From an uncultured Rikenellaceae bacterium (GTDB lineage Bacteria > Bacteroidota > Bacteroidia > Bacteroidales > Rikenellaceae), in assembly GCA_946486375.1 (NCBI GenBank), contig CAMLTW010000017.1, positions 1 to 45,221 of the forward strand: 45,221 nt of DNA, written 5' to 3'. The notes under the pieces were generated by a model. That model was given only the letters and a program-made list of their open reading frames with translations, was not told the origin of the DNA and did not search any database. Position 1 is the stretch's first letter. The number at the start of each line of letters is the position of its first letter. Position numbers and translations under genes: made by a program. Shown here in pieces: positions 9,136-16,721 of this stretch.

Positions 9136-9501
9136 GTTCGGTGCCGTGATCCGGCTCGGCGGTTTCGTCGAAATGCGGATGGTTCATGCCGGTAATTTCG
9201 GGTAAAGGTAAAAATGCATTTACAGGTTCCGGCAGAAGAAGGATCGTCCGATTTATGCATCCGTATCCCGGAAGCGCGGCAGGAACTTCGTTTCCGAAAG
9301 GAAACGATCCGGAGTTGGGAAACGGAAGAGAGCGTTGTCGATGAGTGTCCTACGGATAAGAGACAGCAGGAAGAACGCATTTTTGCGGGCTGAAAGGAAG
9401 GAAAGATTGTTTTTCAAAAAATATTGATTATTTTTATCCGGTTCCGTTTTTCGGATGAAAGACAAGGAAACGATAACATAAAATATCCGAACTTTAAAAA
9501 A
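9136..9501. other. Intergenic region, no gene seen
   Basis: About 365 bases without a credible open frame on either strand. The only structure I can support is the promoter near 9407-9436. Confidence 0.5.
9407..9436 (+). promoter_or_regulatory. Probable promoter of phosphatase-superfamily gene
   Basis: TTG at 9407-9409, 19 bases, then TATTTTTA at 9429-9436 (one mismatch to TAnnTTTG). It would give a leader of roughly 60 bases before ATG 9502. Confidence 0.45.
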
Positions 9502-10638
9502 ATGTCTATGAAAAAGAGCAAATGGTTTTTACCGGCAGCGTTCCTGGCCCTGCTGACCGGATGCGCCGGCGGCAAAGACAAGACCGTGCAGCAGAAACCC
9601 GAACGTACGATCCTGTTCGTGATCGACGGCATGACTTCTGGGTTGCACCAGAAAGCTGCCATGCCTGCTTTCACCGCATTGGCGGACAGCGGGGTGCTGT
9701 TCCGGGAAGTGTGGCTTCCGCTGCCGGCGCACCCGGCCAAAAGCGACGCCTATCCGTGGACGTGTTCCATTCCGAATCCGGTGCTGATGTCGGGTACGGT
9801 TTTCATCGGACAGGACAGCGTGAACAGGAATTTCATCCAGCATTCCTTTACGGAACGCCCGACGGGATTTTTCGTAAACTCCGTTTCCTATGTGGCCATC
9901 AAGGACGGATTTTCCATCTACGAACAGTTGCCCAAGGGAGAAATGAAGCCCCATTATACGGACGAGGTTTCGGTGGAGGCGGCCAAGAAATCCATTCTGG
10001 CCGACAATCCGGAATTCATCCGGATCCACTGTCAGGGACTGGGTTCCGCCGGTTCCCGGAACAAGGAGGAAGGGCATCCCTATACGAACAACATCTGGTA
10101 TCCGGATTCGCCCTACCTGCGGCAGGCGGCTTACACGGACGGCGTGTTGGGACAGTTCGTGCAGTGGCTCAAGGATAACGATCTGTGGGACGGCACCGTG
10201 CTGATCGTCATGGGCGACCACGGTCAGGCCGATGCGGGATGGCACGAACCGTACATGCCGGGAGGGCGCACGACGCAGATGGTCGTGGCCGGAAGCGGCA
10301 TCAAGAAGGGAGAAATTTACGATTATGCGGAAATCATCGACGTGGCTCCGACGATCGCCTGGCTGCAGAACGTTCCTGCGCCCAAGTTCAGTTGCGGACG
10401 CGCGTTGAAGGAAGTGAAGGAGGGCGAAGCGGTTCCGGCGAGAGTGCCGCAGCGGATGAAAGCGCTGGACGAAGCGTTGCAGAAATGTCACGACGCCGGA
10501 ATCGACGTTTCCGGTACTCCCGGCCTCAGTGTGGAACAAATCTGCAAGTGGCATCTGGAACCGCAGGGAACCGATTTTGCGGCTTTCGTGGATGCGCAGG
10601 TGGCGCGGGCCGACGAACTGGTGCGGAACAAGAAATAA
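9502..10638 (+). CDS. Alkaline-phosphatase-superfamily lipoprotein (phosphodiesterase/sulfatase-like)
   Basis: The likely start is ATG 9502 (or 9508), leading into MSMKKSKWFLPAAFLALLTGC, a lipoprotein signal; 378 residues. Metal-binding motifs of the superfamily are visible: RTILFVIDGM (first Asp) near the N-terminus, VLIVMGDHGQADAGWHEPYM (Asp-His and His ligands) in the C-terminal half, and the closing IDVAPTIAWLQNVPAP found in type I phosphodiesterases and sulfatases. A candidate nucleophile is in the segment WTCSIPNPVLMSGT, which aligns in position with the Thr/Ser-PN motif of nucleotide pyrophosphatase/phosphodiesterases; that residue is an inference. There is no sulfatase CxPxR motif, so a formylglycine sulfatase is unlikely. 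Substrate unknown. A UUCG-loop terminator follows at 10666. Confidence 0.8.
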   Translation: MSMKKSKWFLPAAFLALLTGCAGGKDKTVQQKPERTILFVIDGMTSGLHQKAAMPAFTALADSGVLFREVWLPLPAHPAKSDAYPWTCSIPNPVLMSGTVFIGQDSVNRNFIQHSFTERPTGFFVNSVSYVAIKDGFSIYEQLPKGEMKPHYTDEVSVEAAKKSILADNPEFIRIHCQGLGSAGSRNKEEGHPYTNNIWYPDSPYLRQAAYTDGVLGQFVQWLKDNDLWDGTVLIVMGDHGQADAGWHEPYMPGGRTTQMVVAGSGIKKGEIYDYAEIIDVAPTIAWLQNVPAPKFSCGRALKEVKEGEAVPARVPQRMKALDEALQKCHDAGIDVSGTPGLSVEQICKWHLEPQGTDFAAFVDAQVARADELVRNKK

Positions 10639-10665
10639 GCGGACGTAAAACGGCCGGCTGGAAAG

Positions 10666-10689
10666 AGGCGTTCTTCGGGACGCCTTTTT
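10666..10689 (+). terminator. Rho-independent terminator with UUCG tetraloop
   Basis: AGGCGTTC-TTCG-GGACGCCT makes an 8-bp stem (one T-G pair) with a C(UUCG)G tetraloop, then TTTT. It lies between the phosphatase-superfamily gene and the DUF1848 gene. Confidence 0.9.
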
Positions 10690-10745
10690 CGTATCCGGTA
10701 CAACAGGAACGGCTATGGGGCCGTTTATATCGAAAACAGAAAGAA

Positions 10746-11807
10746 ATGGCGCTTGCTTGGGAAAAAATAGCGGTGGAAACCGAGGACGGGTCGGTGCGGG
10801 AGGGCATCGCTCCGTTGATCCTTTCCGCCAGCCGGGCTACAGATATTCCCGCCTTCCATGCCGCGTGGTTCATGCGTCGGCTGGAACGAGGGTATTTCCG
10901 GTGGGTCAACCCGTTCAATCCGATGGCGTCTCAGTACGTTTCCACGGCGAAAACGAGAGCTGTAGTGTTCTGGACGAAGAATCCGGAGCCGATGTTCCCG
11001 TACCTGCACCGGTTGGATGAAAGGGGGCTGGGGTATTATTACCAGTTTACGCTGAACGATTACGAGCGGGAAGGATTCGAACCGGGGGTGCCGCCGTTGG
11101 AAAAAAGGATCGAAACGTTTGCGGAACTGTCCCGGCGGATCGGGAAGGAGCGCGTGATCTGGCGATTCGATCCGCTCCTGCCTGCTCCCGGACTGGGCGT
11201 GCCGGAGCTGATGGAAAGGGTGTTCCGCTTGGGGGAACGGCTGGTACTTCATACCGACCGGCTTTCCGTCGGGTTTGCGGATGTGGCGGTTTATCCCTCC
11301 GTACGCCGGAATCTGATCCGCTGCCGTTCCTTTTTTACGCCCCAAAACATCGGACGGGCGGAATTTACGGACGACATGAAACGGGTCGCCGCCGAGGCGC
11401 TGGGGAACATGCAGGAACGCTGGCGAAGGCTCAATCCGGATTTCCGGATCGTGGCCTGTGCGGAACCCCTGTCGCTGGAGGAATTCGGCATCGGGCGCGG
11501 AAAATGCATCGACGACGATCTGCTGATCCGGCTGTTTCCGCAGGACAAGGCGCTGATGGATTTTCTGGGGTACCGGTCCGCTCCGGACGGAGGGGACGCC
11601 CGGACGCCGGCGGAAAGAAAGAGGCTGAAAGACCCCGGTCAACGGAAAGCGTGCGGATGCGTTCGCAGCAAGGACATCGGGAGCTATGCGACCTGTTCCC
11701 ACTTGTGCGTTTACTGCTATGCCAACGCTTCACCGGAAAAGGTGGTGAAGAACCTGAAACGCCTGCGTCCGGAATCCGATTCCCTGCTTCCTGCCGGAGA
11801 CGAATGA
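10746..11807 (+). CDS. DUF1848 family protein, probable Fe-S (radical-SAM-like) enzyme
   Basis: The family opening APLILSASRATDIPAFHAAW is seen near residue 20. The start is set at ATG 10746 because the upstream in-frame part overlaps the previous gene and has a shadow-frame composition; 353 residues. Other DUF1848 hallmarks follow: WVNPFNPMASQYVS, VFWTKNPEPM, YYQFTLNDYE, ERVIWRFDPLL and GRGKCIDDD. The C-terminal cysteine cluster is KACGCVRSKDIGSYATCSHL followed by CVYCYAN, giving C-x-C, C-x3-C and C-x2-C pairs suitable for an Fe-S cluster. The function of DUF1848 is not established. It stands alone between a terminator and a long gap. Confidence 0.88.
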   Translation: MALAWEKIAVETEDGSVREGIAPLILSASRATDIPAFHAAWFMRRLERGYFRWVNPFNPMASQYVSTAKTRAVVFWTKNPEPMFPYLHRLDERGLGYYYQFTLNDYEREGFEPGVPPLEKRIETFAELSRRIGKERVIWRFDPLLPAPGLGVPELMERVFRLGERLVLHTDRLSVGFADVAVYPSVRRNLIRCRSFFTPQNIGRAEFTDDMKRVAAEALGNMQERWRRLNPDFRIVACAEPLSLEEFGIGRGKCIDDDLLIRLFPQDKALMDFLGYRSAPDGGDARTPAERKRLKDPGQRKACGCVRSKDIGSYATCSHLCVYCYANASPEKVVKNLKRLRPESDSLLPAGDE

Positions 11808-12124
11808 AGGTTCCGGGAAACCGTCGTTCCGCTTCCGGGGCCGCATCTTTTCGACCCGCTGCGGAAGGCGGTCGTGACTTTCTTTTCCGTCGTCGTTTTA
11901 GTCGAATGGATAATGTCAGTTTTTGTCGTAATCCACGGCAGGAGTATTTACGCAGCGTTTTGTCCTGATAACAGCCGAAAGACGTTTTTTAAGATCGATT
12001 GACGCGGCGCAACATATTTCCGGGCCGATGGTTCGTTTTCGGAAAAATGGCCGTAATTTTGTGTCACAACAGTCCTGCATCGGGGGTCGTGTGTTTGTTC
12101 GTGTTTTTTGTCTATCTTTGTGGC
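11808..12124. other. Intergenic region leading to the structured RNA
   Basis: No convincing gene. It contains two plus-strand -7 boxes: TAATTTTG at 12054-12061 and TATCTTTG at 12113-12120. Both point into the RNA that follows. Confidence 0.5.
12094..12120 (+). promoter_or_regulatory. Promoter of the structured RNA
   Basis: TTTG at 12094-12097 and TATCTTTG at 12113-12120 (perfect TAnnTTTG), spaced 15 bases, slightly tight against the usual 19. A start about five bases downstream would put the RNA 5' end at its first hairpin (12125-12136). A second -7 box lies at 12054-12061. Confidence 0.6.
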
Positions 12125-12370
12125 GTCCTTCGGGACATGATGTATGAAACACGAAAGTGTAAGCTTTATTCTCGTCAACGGAATCTGGTAAATTTAATTG
12201 AGTAGAGAATAGGCGGACTTCCCGGTATCATATACCTCCAGTATATGTGCGGGGCTGTTGCTTATTTTATACTCTAAGGTTTACCAGAACCGCGTTGACT
12301 AAAATAGGCTTTCGGCACCGCACTTTCTGTTTGGTAACCGCTTTCGGGGTGCGGGAAGCGCCATTTTTTC
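12125..12370 (+). ncRNA. Structured RNA candidate: long irregular hairpin with 3' terminator (possibly 6S-like or a leader)
   Basis: The elements come in this order. GTCC-TTCG-GGAC hairpin (12125-12136). ACAC-GAAA-GTGT hairpin with GNRA loop (12150-12161). Then one 126-base hairpin, 12174-12299, whose paired segments are GTCAACG/CGTTGAC, TCTGGTAAA/TTTACCAGA, GAGTA/TACTC, AATAGGC/GCTTATT, CCCG/CGGG and CATATAC/GTATATG, separated by internal loops and capped by CTCCA. Finally a GC-rich hairpin (CCGCAC/GTGCGG inside GGC..GCC) ends at about 12362, followed by six Ts. A good promoter sits exactly upstream. No protein frame explains this pairing. It could be a free-standing RNA of 6S shape (Bacteroidetes 6S-Flavo was described as a hairpin of similar size) or an attenuator leader for the permease remnant at 12375. 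The identity is not settled. Confidence 0.55.
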
Positions 12371-12374
12371 TGCC

Positions 12375-12530
12375 ATGAAAAAAATAGGAATGCTGCTGCT
12401 GGCGCTGGTCAATGTCGCCACGCTGGCGTCGTTGCGGGAAATTCCCCGCAACGCGCTTGGCTCGGGAGCGGCGACCGAATGCGGCAGTCCAACGGACGGG
12501 ATGCCGTCCGGACGGCACGGCACGGGATGA
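12375..12530 (+). pseudogene. N-terminal remnant of an APC-type amino-acid permease
   Basis: A 51-codon frame begins MKKIGMLLLALVNVATLASL and continues REIPRNA. This strongly resembles the first transmembrane helix and the following LR-x-L/I-P-x-x-A motif that open Bacteroidetes APC-superfamily amino-acid permeases (GadC/glutamate antiporter type). After about 27 residues the likeness ends and the frame runs through a low-complexity stretch to a TGA, with no permease sequence in the other frames downstream. The ATG is five bases after the T run of the upstream RNA. I read it as the stub of a lost gene. It could instead be a real small membrane protein. The resemblance is from memory of the family, not from a search. 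Confidence 0.4.
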
Positions 12531-12632
12531 GCCGGGAGACCAAACGGCGCACGAAAACCGGTTCCGCCGGCGGGGAAAAGGTGTCCGTAACATTTCCGGG
12601 AAATTTCCGAAACGTTATTCCGGATAGAATCG

Positions 12633-12640
12633 TATATTTG
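12633..12640 (+). promoter_or_regulatory. -7 promoter box for Gfo/Idh/MocA gene
   Basis: TATATTTG, a perfect TAnnTTTG box, lies 67 bases before ATG 12708. This makes the in-frame upstream ATG at 12645 an unlikely start. Confidence 0.55.
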
Positions 12641-12707
12641 TTAAATGGGAGGGACTTGTCCGGCAGGACGGGCGGCGGCCCTGCAAAAAGAAGAAACAGC
12701 CCGAATT

Positions 12708-13691
12708 ATGGAAAATCATGTTCGCTGGGGAATCATCGGCTGCGGCGATGTCTGCGAGAAGAAGAGCGGCCCGGCATTTTACAAGGCGGAACATTCCGCG
12801 CTGACGGCGGTCATGCGCCGGGACGGGGCAAAGGTCGCGGATTTCGCCCGGCGCCACGGCGTCCCGAAGTATTACACGAGGGCGGAAGACCTGCTCGCCG
12901 ATCCGCAGGTGGATGCGGTCTACGTCGCCACTCCGCCCAGCACTCATCGGGAATATGCCCTGATGGCGATGCGGGCCGGAAAGCCGGTTTATGTGGAAAA
13001 ACCGATGGGGATGGATTATGCCCAATGCACGGAAATGCTGAAGGTCTCGGAAGAAACAGGGCAAAAACTGTTTACGGCGTTTTACAGGCGCGGACTTCCC
13101 TATTTCCTAAAGGTGAAATCCCTGCTCGACGGGGGGGCGGTGGGCAAGGTGCTGACGGTCGGCATCCGGCACTGCAGGGCTCCCCTGCCGTCCGATTTGC
13201 AGCCCGGCGGGCAATCCTGGCGGGTGGACGGGGGAATCGCCGGAGAGGGTTATTTCTACGATCTGGCGCCGCATACGTTCGACATACTGGATTTCCTGCT
13301 GGGGGAAATCGCCGATGCCTGCGGGTATGCGGAGAACCGCGGAGGACTGTATGCGGTGAAAGATACCGTCTCGGCCTCCTTTCGGTTCAAGTCCGGCGTG
13401 CCGGGAACGGGGGCGTGGTGTTTCGTGGCGCCGGAGTCTTCCGCGGAGGAAACGGTGGAAATCGTCGGTACGGCGGGAAAGCTGTGTTTCAGCGTGTTTT
13501 CCTTCGCCCCGATCCGGCTCGTTCACGGGATCGAAACCGAAAGTTACCCGGTCGAAACCCCCGAACATGTTCAGCAACCGTTGATTCAAGAGGTGGTGAA
13601 CGATCTTCGGGGTATCGGACAAAGCCCGTCCACGGGAGCCAACGGCGCCCGGACGGCATGGGTAATGGACAGGATTATGGGGAAATCGTGA
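12708..13691 (+). CDS. Gfo/Idh/MocA family NAD(P)-dependent oxidoreductase
   Basis: The start MENHVRWGIIGCGDVCEKKS places the Rossmann GxGxxx motif at residues 10-15, the usual spot; 327 residues is normal for the family. NAD(P)-binding continues with VDAVYVATPPSTHREYALMA, and the family signature VEKPMGMD (EKP, with catalytic-site Lys) follows near residue 100. The second domain is the alpha/beta sheet with GGIAGEGYFYDLAPHTFDIL (Asp and His of the active site). Family members oxidise or reduce sugars, inositols and related compounds; the substrate cannot be read from sequence. It has its own promoter box and meets the DUF169 gene tail to tail (27 bases apart). Confidence 0.92.
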   Translation: MENHVRWGIIGCGDVCEKKSGPAFYKAEHSALTAVMRRDGAKVADFARRHGVPKYYTRAEDLLADPQVDAVYVATPPSTHREYALMAMRAGKPVYVEKPMGMDYAQCTEMLKVSEETGQKLFTAFYRRGLPYFLKVKSLLDGGAVGKVLTVGIRHCRAPLPSDLQPGGQSWRVDGGIAGEGYFYDLAPHTFDILDFLLGEIADACGYAENRGGLYAVKDTVSASFRFKSGVPGTGAWCFVAPESSAEETVEIVGTAGKLCFSVFSFAPIRLVHGIETESYPVETPEHVQQPLIQEVVNDLRGIGQSPSTGANGARTAWVMDRIMGKS

Positions 13692-13718
13692 ACCTTTTTC
13701 CGGGTTTTGTCATAGCCT

Positions 13719-14441
13719 TCATCCCTGGACGGAACCGTCGATCCGCTTCCGTACCTTTTCCCAGGCGGGGGTGTCGAAAAGACAGCAGCGGGGCATCGTT
13801 TCGTACATTTCCCAGAAACGGGACATCGAGACGGTGAACCCCAGTTCGTCCGCTTCCAGCCACGGCCTGACCGAAGGGTCGAACAGTCCCAGAAAGACCC
13901 GTTTCCCGTTCCGGCGGTTTTCCAGCACCGCCTGCGTGATGACCGTGCAGCAACCCGATCCGAACGGCACCGATACGGCATCCGGGGCGTTGGTGTCGAA
14001 CATCGCCCAGGCGACCAGCCCCGAAAGCATGTCCGGCGTGGCCGGGAAGAACAGGCCGTCGATGCCATCGAAGGCTTCGATGCGGTCGATCCGCGCAAGG
14101 TTGAGCCACCCTTTTTCCGCTTTCGGTACCCCCAGCGCTTCGAGACAATCCGTTACCAGCTCCGGCGTTTCCTTGTACCGTTCCTGCAGCGACACGAAGC
14201 GCGGAACCCGCTGGGGCATGTCGGCGAAACCCGTATAGAATTTTCCGCCGCCGCAGCCGATCGTTTCGGCGTTCAGGCTGACCGGATTCCCGGCCCGGAC
14301 TTCGGGCAGGCATCTGAAAAGGCACCCGGCGATTTTCTCCGTCCGGCCCGCGGGGATATCCGAGTACCAGAAAGCCAGGGGCAGCCCCGGCTTCTCGCCG
14401 AAGGCCCTGCGGTAGTTTTCGATAAAGGTCTGCAGGTTCAT
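13719..14441 (-). CDS. DUF169 domain-containing protein
   Basis: The protein is 240 residues from ATG 14441 (MNLQTFIENYRRAFGEKPGL), the usual size for DUF169. Typical features are the early LAFWYSDIPAG strand, a cysteine-containing segment (KIAGCLFRCLPEVRAG), the glycine/cysteine-rich AETIGCGGGKFYTGF, and a central VPFGSGCCTVITQAVLENR. The upstream in-frame extension to 14573 overlaps the promoter of the divergent alcohol dehydrogenase, so the shorter start is preferred. Members often occur in anaerobes; the function is unknown, and the conserved cysteines suggest a metal or cofactor site (inference). Confidence 0.85.
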   Translation of the reverse strand: MNLQTFIENYRRAFGEKPGLPLAFWYSDIPAGRTEKIAGCLFRCLPEVRAGNPVSLNAETIGCGGGKFYTGFADMPQRVPRFVSLQERYKETPELVTDCLEALGVPKAEKGWLNLARIDRIEAFDGIDGLFFPATPDMLSGLVAWAMFDTNAPDAVSVPFGSGCCTVITQAVLENRRNGKRVFLGLFDPSVRPWLEADELGFTVSMSRFWEMYETMPRCCLFDTPAWEKVRKRIDGSVQG

Positions 14442-14558
14442 GTCGAAAGGGATTTTCTCCAATGTAATGTTTTTTCCGGAGAACCGGGCATGGAAAGGGG
14501 CTTTTTCCGATGCCGGCAAACACCGCTCCGAAAGTGTTTCCGGAAAGGGAATATCCGT

Positions 14559-14566
14559 TATCTTTG
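14559..14566 (+). promoter_or_regulatory. -7 promoter box for iron-alcohol dehydrogenase/HAD operon
   Basis: TATCTTTG fits TAnnTTTG and sits 21 bases before ATG 14588; TTTC at 14537-14540 could be a weak -33. The box lies upstream of the chosen start, arguing against the in-frame ATG at 14510. Confidence 0.6.
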
Positions 14567-14587
14567 CCGTCAAAAACGAAGAAAGCC

Positions 14588-15730
14588 ATGAACAATTTCG
14601 ACTTTCGGAATCCCACCCGGCTCGTGTTCGGGAAGGGTTCCATCGCCCGGCTGGGGGAACTCGTTCCGGCAGACCGGCGTATTATGCTCACGTTCGGGGG
14701 CGGAAGCGTGAAGCAAAACGGCGTTTACGATCAGGTACGCAAGGCGCTCGGCGAACGGGCGACGGTCGAGTTCTGGGGGATCGAGCCCAACCCTTCCGTG
14801 GAAACCCTGCGGAAAGCGGTCACGCTGGGCCGGGAACAGCAAACGGACTTCCTGCTGGCCGTGGGAGGCGGTTCGGTCATCGACGGCACCAAGCTGATTT
14901 CCGCCGGGCTGCTTTATAACGGCGATCCGTGGGAATTGGTGCTGAAGGGGACCGCGGACAAAACCGTGCCGCTCGGAACGGTGCTGACGCTTCCGGCCAC
15001 CGGTTCGGAAATGAACAACGGCGCGGTCATTTCGCGGCACGAAACGCAGGAGAAGTATCCCTTTTTCAGTAATTATCCGGTTTTTTCCATTCTGGATCCG
15101 GAGACGACCTTCACCCTGCCGCCCCGACAGATCGCCTGCGGACTGGCCGATACGTTCGTACACGTGATGGAACAGTATATGACCGTTCCGGGCGTGTCCC
15201 GGCTGATGGATCGCTGGGCCGAAGGCATCCTGAGCACCCTGATCGAAATCGCCCCCAGGATCCGGGAAGACGGGCTGAATTACGACTTGATGGCCGATTT
15301 CATGCTTTCGGCGACGATGGGCCTGAACGGGTTCATCGCGATGGGGGTGCCGGAAGACTGGACGACGCATATGATCGGACATGAGCTGACCGCCCTGCAC
15401 GGCCTGACGCACGGAGCGACGCTGGCGATCGTGTATCCCGGTACGCTGCGCGCCCTCCGGGAACAGAAGCGGGAGAAACTCCTGCAATACGGCCAGCGGG
15501 TATGGAACATGACGAAAGGAACTGAGAAAGAACGCATCGACCGTGCCATCGAAAAGACGGAGGAATTTTTCCGGAGTCTCGGATTGGCCACCCGGCTCGG
15601 CGAGGCGGGGATCGGAGAAGAAACCGTCCGGGAAATCGAACGCCGTTTCGAGGAGCGCGGCGTTGCATTCGGGGAAGGCGGAAACGTGACCGGGAAAACG
15701 GCGGCAGCGATTTTGCGGAATTGCCGATAG
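14588..15730 (+). CDS. yqhD: Iron-containing alcohol dehydrogenase, YqhD-like aldehyde reductase
   Basis: 380 residues from ATG 14588 (MNNFDFRNPTRLVFGKGSIA), close to the 387 of E. coli YqhD. The nucleotide-binding motif LTFGGGSVKQNGVYDQV and GGGSVIDGTK are YqhD-like, and this subgroup prefers NADPH. Metal ligands are visible as Asp and His in CGLADTFVHVMEQY and two His in HELTALHGLTHGATLAIV. YqhD reduces toxic short-chain aldehydes to alcohols. A Cof-type phosphatase starts 17 bases downstream, probably in the same operon. The upstream in-frame extension lies in the promoter. Family assignment is firm; the physiological substrate is inferred. Confidence 0.92.
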   Translation: MNNFDFRNPTRLVFGKGSIARLGELVPADRRIMLTFGGGSVKQNGVYDQVRKALGERATVEFWGIEPNPSVETLRKAVTLGREQQTDFLLAVGGGSVIDGTKLISAGLLYNGDPWELVLKGTADKTVPLGTVLTLPATGSEMNNGAVISRHETQEKYPFFSNYPVFSILDPETTFTLPPRQIACGLADTFVHVMEQYMTVPGVSRLMDRWAEGILSTLIEIAPRIREDGLNYDLMADFMLSATMGLNGFIAMGVPEDWTTHMIGHELTALHGLTHGATLAIVYPGTLRALREQKREKLLQYGQRVWNMTKGTEKERIDRAIEKTEEFFRSLGLATRLGEAGIGEETVREIERRFEERGVAFGEGGNVTGKTAAAILRNCR

Positions 15731-15747
15731 GAAGGAAAGAACGGTAT

Positions 15748-16521
15748 ATGGTAAAAGCGATCTTTTTCGATATCGACGGCACGTTGGTGAGTTTCGAGAC
15801 CCACCGGATTCCCGTATCCACGGTAGAGGCGTTCGACCGGCTGAGGGAAAGGGGAATCCGGCTGTTCGTGGCGAGCGGACGTCACAGGGCGGTGATGAAC
15901 AACTTAGGGACGCTCCGATTCGACGGCTACGTGACGCTCAACGGCGGCGTGTGTCTGGCCGGAGACGAGGTCATTTATGAACGTTTTCTGCCGGAAGCGG
16001 ACATCGAGTCTCTTGTCCGGTATCTGGAAGGAAGCGGGGCGTTTCCGTGCGTGTTCGTGGACGGCGAATCTTCCTGCATGAATTACCGGGACGAAGCGAC
16101 GGAAACGATTTTCCGACTGATGAATTTTCCCGTGCCGCCCGTCCGCGCGTTGTTGGAAATCGCTGGGAAGCGGTATTATCAATTGCTGGCCTTTTTCCGG
16201 AAGGAAGAGGAGGAACGCATCATGCGGGTGATTCCCGGCTGCGAGGCGACCCGTTGGAATCCGCTTTTCACCGATATCGTTCCGGCGGGGAGCAGCAAAC
16301 GGGTGGGGTTGGCCGAGATGTGCCGCCACTACGGATTCCGGCCGGAGGAAACGATGGCTTTCGGGGACGGCGGCAACGACATCGAAATGCTCCGGTTCGC
16401 CGGGATCGGAGTGGCGATGGGAAACGCCGCGGAGGAGGTCAAAGGGGCGGTCGACTACGTGACCGCTTCGGTGGACGAGGACGGGATCGCCCGTGCCCTG
16501 CGGCATTTCGGGCTGATTTGA
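15748..16521 (+). CDS. Cof-type HAD-IIB family phosphatase
   Basis: 257 residues from ATG 15748. HAD motif I is KAIFFDIDGTLVSF at residues 3-16 (nucleophile and acid Asp). Motif II is LFVASGRH, motif III a Lys in the SSKRVGLAEM region, and motif IV is FGDGGNDIEMLRFAG. The 80-180 region is the C2 cap typical of the Cof/IIB subfamily. Such enzymes dephosphorylate sugar phosphates, nucleotides or pyridoxal phosphate with broad specificity. It follows the YqhD-like gene by 17 bases and likely shares its transcript. The substrate cannot be inferred. Confidence 0.92.
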   Translation: MVKAIFFDIDGTLVSFETHRIPVSTVEAFDRLRERGIRLFVASGRHRAVMNNLGTLRFDGYVTLNGGVCLAGDEVIYERFLPEADIESLVRYLEGSGAFPCVFVDGESSCMNYRDEATETIFRLMNFPVPPVRALLEIAGKRYYQLLAFFRKEEEERIMRVIPGCEATRWNPLFTDIVPAGSSKRVGLAEMCRHYGFRPEETMAFGDGGNDIEMLRFAGIGVAMGNAAEEVKGAVDYVTASVDEDGIARALRHFGLI

Positions 16522-16692
16522 ATTCCGAAGCGGCGCCCGATCGGTCGCCCTTGCCGGGGCGTTTCGACCGGCTTCCGGCTTTCCGGTAATACGGAATCCC
16601 ATTCTTCCAGATCGGTTTTTTCCGGGAGGCCACCTTTCGGGAAACGGAAAACAAAAAGCCGGATGGAAGAGAGAACCGACGGATTTATACGT

Positions 16693-16700
16693 TATTTTTG
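16693..16700 (+). promoter_or_regulatory. -7 promoter box for araJ-like gene
   Basis: TATTTTTG, a perfect TAnnTTTG match, is 21 bases before ATG 16722. The in-frame ATG at 16698 overlaps this box and is therefore not the start. Confidence 0.6.
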
Positions 16701-16721
16701 CCGCCTGAAAAATACGACGGT

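Noticed and set aside
12137-12205. 22-codon frame at the start of the structured RNA, considered as a leader peptide
   Set aside because: No run of one regulatory amino acid, and the frame runs into the long hairpin; too weak to call.
12125-12370. tmRNA, RNase P RNA or SRP RNA as identity of the structured RNA
   Set aside because: The conserved landmarks of these RNAs (tRNA-like ends with CCA, the RNase P GAGGAAAGTCC core, the SRP GGAAGCAGC-type tip) are absent.
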